A stretch of DNA of 17,420 nucleotides from Desulfobacteraceae bacterium (GTDB lineage Bacteria; Desulfobacterota; Desulfobacteria; Desulfobacterales; Desulfobacteraceae): contig PIVQ01000081.1 in NCBI GenBank assembly GCA_003354055.1, forward strand, positions 1 through 17,420, written 5' to 3'. A program made the translations under genes and the position numbers. The notes under the pieces were generated by a model. That model was not told where the DNA came from, did no database searches, and was given only the letters and a program-made list of their open reading frames with translations. The stretch's first letter is position 1; each line of letters starts with the position of its first letter. This document shows positions 13,985 to 17,420 of the stretch, piece after piece.

Positions 13985-15349
13985 CTATTTAATAAAGATT
14001 GAGGCATCACCGGCCCGACTGCTTAATCTGCCGTTTTCCCGCAGTCCCATTTTTTCAAGCCAGGCTGCAAATTCCCTTGTCGGGTTCAGGTTGAGGGTTT
14101 CTCTAAGGGTGGATGCATCATGATAGCCTGTGCACTGGTAGTTAAGCATGATGTCGTCGCCCTGGGGAACCCCCATGAAATAGGTGCAGCCGGCAGCAGC
14201 CAGGAGCACGGCCAGGTTTTCAATATCATTCTGGTCTGCCTTCATGTGGTTGGTGTAACAGGCATCGACGCCCATAGGCAGGCCGGAAAGCTTGCCCATG
14301 AAATGGTCTTCAAGCCCGGCCCGGATTACCTGTTTGCTGTCGTAGAGGTATTCGGGTCCGATGAACCCGACAACGGTGTTGACCAGAAAGGGGGAAAAAT
14401 TCTTGGCAAATCCGTAGCACCTGGCTTCCATTGTCACCTGGTCCACCCCATGGTGGGCTTCGGAAGAGAGTTCCGATCCCTGGCCGGTCTCAAAGTAAAG
14501 TACGTTGGGTCCGGTTGAGGTGCCCTCTTTAAGGACCAGGTCCCGTGCCTCGGCCACAAGCTTACCGGTAAGTCCGAATGCGGTATTCCCCTTCTCACTA
14601 CCGGCAATACTCTGGAAGATTAAGTCGGCTGGCGCCCCCTTGCGGATGGCCTCCATCTGGGTCGTCATATGGGCCAGTACACAGGTCTGGGTAGGAATCT
14701 CATAGGTTTCTTTGATGTCCTGGAAGAGCCTGAGAATGGCAGACACTGAATCGGCTGTATCATTGACCGGGTTCAGGCCGATGACGGCATCTCCCACCCC
14801 GTAGCTTAAGCCCTCAAAGGTGGAGATGCGGATACCGTCCAAATCATCCGTAGTATGGTTGGGCTGGAGCCGGAAGCCCAGGGTCCCCTCTTCACCGATG
14901 GTGGTGTTGCAATGGGCAGTCACCCGGATTTTTTTGGCGGCATAGATCAGGTCCAGGTTGGACATGAGTTTGGCCACACCTGCAATCATTTCCGAAGTCA
15001 GGCCACGGGAGATACGACGGATGTCGCAGGCGTCTGTCTCATTGCTGACCAGCCATTCCCTGAATTCCGCCATCGTCCAATTCTTAATTGTCTCATAGAC
15101 CCGCTCGTTGACCTGGTCCTGAATAATCCGGGTCACCTCGTCTTCCTCATAGGGTACGGCCGGATTATTTCTAAGATCGCCCAAAGTGAGATTGCTTAAG
15201 ACCTCCTTGGCCGCAATCATCTCGGTAACGGAACCTGCCGCAACACCGGCCAGCTGGTCTCCGGATTTTTCTTCGTTCGCCTTTGCCATGACGTCATTAA
15301 CATCATTGAACGCGTAAAGGGTTCCAAACAACTTTGTTTTAAGTCTCAT
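13985..15349 (-). CDS. eutB: Ethanolamine ammonia-lyase large subunit
   Basis: A 454-residue catalytic subunit, full length for EutB. Residues known from Salmonella/E. coli EutB structures are all present with the same numbering: Arg160 and Gln162 (FRLQPNHTTDD), Asn193 (GLNPVND), Glu287 (YFETGQGSE), Phe329 (VVGFIGPE) and Asp362 (GVDACYTNH). The TIM-barrel enzyme binds adenosylcobalamin and ethanolamine and forms an (EutB2)3 core with EutC. AAGGA lies upstream of the ATG, 14 bases after eutA. The intact active site says the operon is for ethanolamine rather than propanediol or glycyl-radical substrates, despite its pdu-type accessory genes. Confidence 0.98.
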   Translation of the reverse strand: MRLKTKLFGTLYAFNDVNDVMAKANEEKSGDQLAGVAAGSVTEMIAAKEVLSNLTLGDLRNNPAVPYEEDEVTRIIQDQVNERVYETIKNWTMAEFREWLVSNETDACDIRRISRGLTSEMIAGVAKLMSNLDLIYAAKKIRVTAHCNTTIGEEGTLGFRLQPNHTTDDLDGIRISTFEGLSYGVGDAVIGLNPVNDTADSVSAILRLFQDIKETYEIPTQTCVLAHMTTQMEAIRKGAPADLIFQSIAGSEKGNTAFGLTGKLVAEARDLVLKEGTSTGPNVLYFETGQGSELSSEAHHGVDQVTMEARCYGFAKNFSPFLVNTVVGFIGPEYLYDSKQVIRAGLEDHFMGKLSGLPMGVDACYTNHMKADQNDIENLAVLLAAAGCTYFMGVPQGDDIMLNYQCTGYHDASTLRETLNLNPTREFAAWLEKMGLRENGRLSSRAGDASIFIK

Positions 15350-15363
15350 TTTGTTTTCCTTAT

Positions 15364-16806
15364 TTAATAGCCGAAGACCAGTGTCTTTACGATAACGGGC
15401 ACGACCCTGCCGTTGGCAAGACCTTTGCCGATATCGATGTAGTCACCGTTTTCAACCTTAATTGTGTCGATACAGATCACCTGTTTCTTCTGACCCAGCC
15501 GGGCCCGCAATGCCTGACCCAGAGCCTTTGCCAGATCGTTTTCCACCACAATGGTCAAGGGAGCCGCCAGATGCATCACACGATCCATGCCGGTGATGAT
15601 ACTTTTAGCCAGCGTCTGGATCTCATCGAATCCCGGCGCGACGGGTCCGGTAAATGCCAGGGCCGGCATCTGATTTTCCCCCTGAAGGTCAAACCATGCC
15701 ACTTTTTTCTCTATGATCACGGCCCATTGGTTCAGACCGGCCGCCTCATCTTCAGGTGACAGCTTTAAAACCGGAACATTTAGAAGGGGAAGGACGTCAT
15801 CGGTAAAGGTCACCGTGGAGCCGCTAATATCCGTGGTATGGGATCCTGCCCCCACCACTGTGGCCCTGATGGTTTCCTTTGCCGCAATTACCGGCACCTC
15901 CCTGACAAGGGCTGAATTTGAAATAGCTTGACCCAGAAACAGACCCAGATCGCCAAAGGCAAACATATCGGACGGTGCCGTTGCTGTAATACAGTCAGCA
16001 ACTCCGCCGGAAAAAGTCAGGTAGTCAATGGGGGAGTCCAGAGCCAGGGTCTTGTCCGTGGCCATAGCTTCCAGATCCGGGGTGGCCGAAACAATCCCCA
16101 AAGCCTGGACCAGAATATCTGCCATGGCCGATGCCAGGGTCTGAATCTGGTCCGGCGTCATCACACGGCCCTGTTCCAGGGGAATCCCCAGAGTGCCTGC
16201 AAGATGACGGATCTTTTTCGATGCATAGGCGACAGTGCCCTTTTTATCGGAAAATTTAACCAGGCGTCCCCCGATATCCAGACAGGCCGTATCCCTGACC
16301 TCTCCATTGTGGAAGACCGCAATATTGGTGGTACCACCGCCGATGTCCAGGTTGGCCACCGCAGCCCCGCGGGTTTTAGATTCTGCATGGGCGTGGGCTC
16401 CCTTCCCGGCAATGATCCCTTCCAGAGCGGGGCCGGCTGTGGCCACTACAAATTCTCCGGCCAAACCGGACAGGGTATTCAGAACCTGGGCGGCATTTGA
16501 TTTACGGGCGGTTTCTCCGGTGATGATGACGGCACCGGTACCGACCTGCGCTGGTGTCACCCCAGCCCGTTCATACTCGGTTTCCACAAGACGCCTGACC
16601 CCTTTTCCGTCAATCTCACTGGCGGAAATCAAAGGGGTATAATGGATCTCACTTCTGTGGATGACCCGCTTGTCCATGATCCTGATTCTGGGGACGGAAA
16701 CCATGGAGGCCATATTTTCGATACGGATCTCACTGAACACCAGCTGAGTGGTGGAAGTGCCGATATCAATGCCCACACTTAAAATGGTTTCTTTCACGCT
16801 ATTCAT
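15364..16806 (-). CDS. eutA: EutA, ethanolamine ammonia-lyase reactivating factor
   Basis: A 480-residue actin/Hsp70-type ATPase that swaps damaged cobalamin out of ethanolamine ammonia-lyase. The phosphate-1 motif VGIDIGTSTT is at residues 11-20 and phosphate-2 NLDIGGGTTN at about 152-161. SETARKSNA-like text (GETARKSNAAQVLN, 97-110), a LTFSGGVADCI segment and VVGAGSHTTDISGST further on are also typical of EutA. It is the first gene after the leader. The ATG at 16806 directly abuts the best ribosome site (AAAGGGAG), which is too close. Either a weaker AGGGG nine bases upstream serves this ATG, or translation begins at the GTG three codons later (16797), which is nine bases from GGGAG. Confidence 0.95.
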   Translation of the reverse strand: MNSVKETILSVGIDIGTSTTQLVFSEIRIENMASMVSVPRIRIMDKRVIHRSEIHYTPLISASEIDGKGVRRLVETEYERAGVTPAQVGTGAVIITGETARKSNAAQVLNTLSGLAGEFVVATAGPALEGIIAGKGAHAHAESKTRGAAVANLDIGGGTTNIAVFHNGEVRDTACLDIGGRLVKFSDKKGTVAYASKKIRHLAGTLGIPLEQGRVMTPDQIQTLASAMADILVQALGIVSATPDLEAMATDKTLALDSPIDYLTFSGGVADCITATAPSDMFAFGDLGLFLGQAISNSALVREVPVIAAKETIRATVVGAGSHTTDISGSTVTFTDDVLPLLNVPVLKLSPEDEAAGLNQWAVIIEKKVAWFDLQGENQMPALAFTGPVAPGFDEIQTLAKSIITGMDRVMHLAAPLTIVVENDLAKALGQALRARLGQKKQVICIDTIKVENGDYIDIGKGLANGRVVPVIVKTLVFGY

Positions 16807-16852
16807 CTCCCTTTACCCCTGTTGACAAGGGTTCCGGCGGCTAATCCGCCAT

Positions 16853-16900
16853 AAAAAAAAGCCTTAGATGCGGATGATATAGCTCTCCCGCATCTAAGGC
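16853..16900 (-). terminator. Intrinsic terminator in the leader before eutA
   Basis: On the minus strand GCCTTAGATGCGG (16888-16900) pairs perfectly over 13 bp with CCGCATCTAAGGC (16861-16873) around a 14-base loop, followed by eight T (16853-16860). This is a textbook Rho-independent terminator lying about 47 bases upstream of eutA in the direction of transcription, so it would stop transcripts coming from the kinase gene or leader unless it is prevented from folding. Confidence 0.9.
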
Positions 16901-16939
16901 TTCGTTGCCTTATTACTTTCCTGTACCCCGTTGTACAGG
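16895..16939 (-). promoter_or_regulatory. Putative EutV (ANTAR) dual-hairpin antitermination element
   Basis: On the minus strand two hairpins follow one another. The first (16920-16939) has a 7-bp stem CCTGTAC/GTACAGG and a six-base loop AACGGG. After seven bases the second (16895-16912) has a 6-bp stem TAAGGC/GCCTTA and a six-base loop AACGAA. Both loops have A at position 1 and G at position 4, the hallmark of RNA sites bound by ANTAR proteins such as EutV. The 3' arm of the second hairpin is also the start of the terminator's 5' arm, so folding of one excludes the other. With a EutW-type kinase gene directly upstream, this strongly fits ethanolamine-induced antitermination of the whole operon. 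Confidence 0.82.
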
Positions 16940-16957
16940 CGTCTGTTACAAATTGTC

Positions 16958-16977
16958 AGGACCGGTTGTCCGGTCCT
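16958..16977. repeat. Perfect 8-bp hairpin upstream of the ANTAR element
   Basis: AGGACCGG and CCGGTCCT pair around a four-base loop. No T-run follows on the operon strand. It may end or stabilise the kinase transcript, or be part of the leader fold. Its loop does not fit the ANTAR A..G.. rule. Confidence 0.5.
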
Positions 16978-17017
16978 TCGTGTTTTGGCCTGCCCCCGAT
17001 TGAAGGGAAGGCCTATT

Positions 17018-17094
17018 CCGGATCAGACTGGTGCAGTCAGATCCTGATTAAACTGGTACAGTCGAACCCTTGGTTAGACCGGGACGGTCGAACC
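17018..17094 (-). repeat. Three degenerate 25-26 base tandem repeats over the kinase stop codon
   Basis: On the minus strand three units begin with GGTTCG, GGTTCG and GATCTG, spaced 26 and 25 bases apart. Each contains a small dyad (GACCG/CGGTC, ACTG/CAGT, GACTG/CAGTC) with a three-base loop. The first unit encodes the last residues and stop of the kinase (GSTVPV then TAA). The second would read GSTVPV-stop and the third DLTAPV-stop in their own frames, which argues for duplication of the gene end. A protein-binding array is an alternative reading. Confidence 0.6.
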
Positions 17095-17420
17095 TTGCTC
17101 ATGGAAAAAATCAAACAATACCTTGGTGCCGTTTTCCCCGGATTCCACGGTGAGGTTTCCCCCGAGTTTATCAGAGACAAGCTGCTGGACGATTCTGCGT
17201 CCCAAAGAGCCCACATGGCTGGCCTGGTCCTCATCATACCCCACACCATCATCAATGATGGCAATATTGGAATAGGTTTCCCCCCGGTGGATCTCCACCC
17301 TGATATGCCCCTTGTCCCTGCCCACAAATGCGTACTTAACGCAGTTTTGAATCAACTCGTTAACCACAAGGGCTATGGAGGTGGCAGTGTCCGAATTTGT
17401 TTTAATGGAGTCCCCGCCGA
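17074..17420 (-). CDS. eutW: EutW-type sensor histidine kinase, C-terminal ATPase domain (partial)
   Basis: The gene enters from the right edge; about 115 C-terminal residues are visible. They form the ATP-binding domain of a HisKA_2/HWE-like kinase: the N box TATSIALVVNELIQNCVKYAF, interrupted here for length as TATSIALVVNEL and IQNCVKYAF, then the G1 box IDDGVGYD and the G2-like segment GSLGRRIVQQLVSDKLGG, ending DFFHEQGSTVPV. This kinase type is the EutW/PdtaS class, which usually signals to an ANTAR-domain RNA-binding response regulator (EutV). The dual-hairpin element just downstream makes that pairing likely. The sensor domain and any EutV gene lie outside the window, so the eutW name rests on context. 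Confidence 0.8.
   Translation of the reverse strand, partial: GGDSIKTNSDTATSIALVVNELIQNCVKYAFVGRDKGHIRVEIHRGETYSNIAIIDDGVGYDEDQASHVGSLGRRIVQQLVSDKLGGNLTVESGENGTKVLFDFFHEQGSTVPV

Noticed and set aside
13969..14010. An upstream ATG start for eutC at 14010
   Set aside because: It would overlap eutB, has no ribosome site and adds an Arg-rich stretch untypical of EutC; the GTG at 13968 has a perfect AGGAG at correct spacing.
15928..16500. Plus-strand open frame (190 codons) opposite eutA
   Set aside because: It is antisense to eutA, whose motifs are unambiguous, and the translated text is low in recognisable structure.
16958..16977. A further ANTAR hairpin in the leader
   Set aside because: The loop is four bases, and opening the closing pair gives GACAAC, which lacks A1 and G4.
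17018..17094. A CRISPR array
   Set aside because: Only three short, diverged units with almost no spacers, overlapping a coding end; no conserved repeat and no cas genes.

Overview
The window is dominated by a 17-gene ethanolamine-utilisation (Eut) bacterial microcompartment (BMC) operon. It lies wholly on the minus strand (about 3464 to 16806) and is preceded by the 3' end of a EutW-type sensor histidine kinase (17074 to the right edge). The left flank (1-3400) holds unrelated genes: a probable gene end at the left edge, an AI-2E/PerM-family membrane protein, a DUF3795 cysteine-rich protein, an exported protein of unknown function, and the 3' remnant of a methyl-accepting chemotaxis protein. 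The gene set mixes eut and pdu types (PduL, PduS and PduT-like proteins alongside EutABC, EutL, EutN, EutP, EutQ and EutT). With the moderate base composition and strong AGGAG-type ribosome sites this suggests an anaerobic bacterium. A Desulfobacterota-like host is my best guess, by inference only.

Read in the direction of transcription, the order is: eutW end; a leader with a putative ANTAR antitermination element and an intrinsic terminator; eutA (reactivase); eutB and eutC (adenosylcobalamin-dependent ethanolamine ammonia-lyase); eutL (trimeric shell protein); a BMC-H protein with an unusual C-terminal extension; a CoA-acylating acetaldehyde dehydrogenase; a BMC-H; eutT (cobalamin adenosyltransferase); pduL (phosphotransacylase); a eut-specific protein of unknown function; eutN (pentameric vertex protein); a BMC-T with a candidate Fe-S cysteine; a small EutQ/EutT-N-terminal-like protein; a second BMC-H; eutQ (cupin); pduS (flavo-iron-sulfur protein); pduT (BMC-T with a candidate Fe-S cysteine); eutP (GTPase-like). 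Most genes overlap or lie within about 30 bases of each other.

Expected chemistry: EutBC splits ethanolamine to acetaldehyde and ammonia inside the shell. The aldehyde dehydrogenase makes acetyl-CoA, and PduL converts it to acetyl phosphate while recycling CoA. EutA and EutT maintain the cobalamin cofactor. PduS with the two BMC-T proteins could carry electrons for cobalamin reduction or NADH re-oxidation. No alcohol dehydrogenase, EutH transporter, EutJ or EutV regulator is seen here; any of these may lie beyond the right edge or elsewhere.

The most interesting points are: (1) the 16853-16939 leader, where two hairpins with six-base A..G.. loops sit just before, and overlap, a strong terminator; (2) a recurring amphipathic helix resembling an encapsulation peptide on five or six different proteins, including one of unknown function; (3) a BMC-H shell protein with an arginine at the pore position, a C-x4-C-x-C cluster and a basic helical tail; (4) a EutQ that seems split into two genes separated by a shell gene; and (5) a degenerate 25-26 base tandem repeat that repeats the stop-codon end of the kinase gene.
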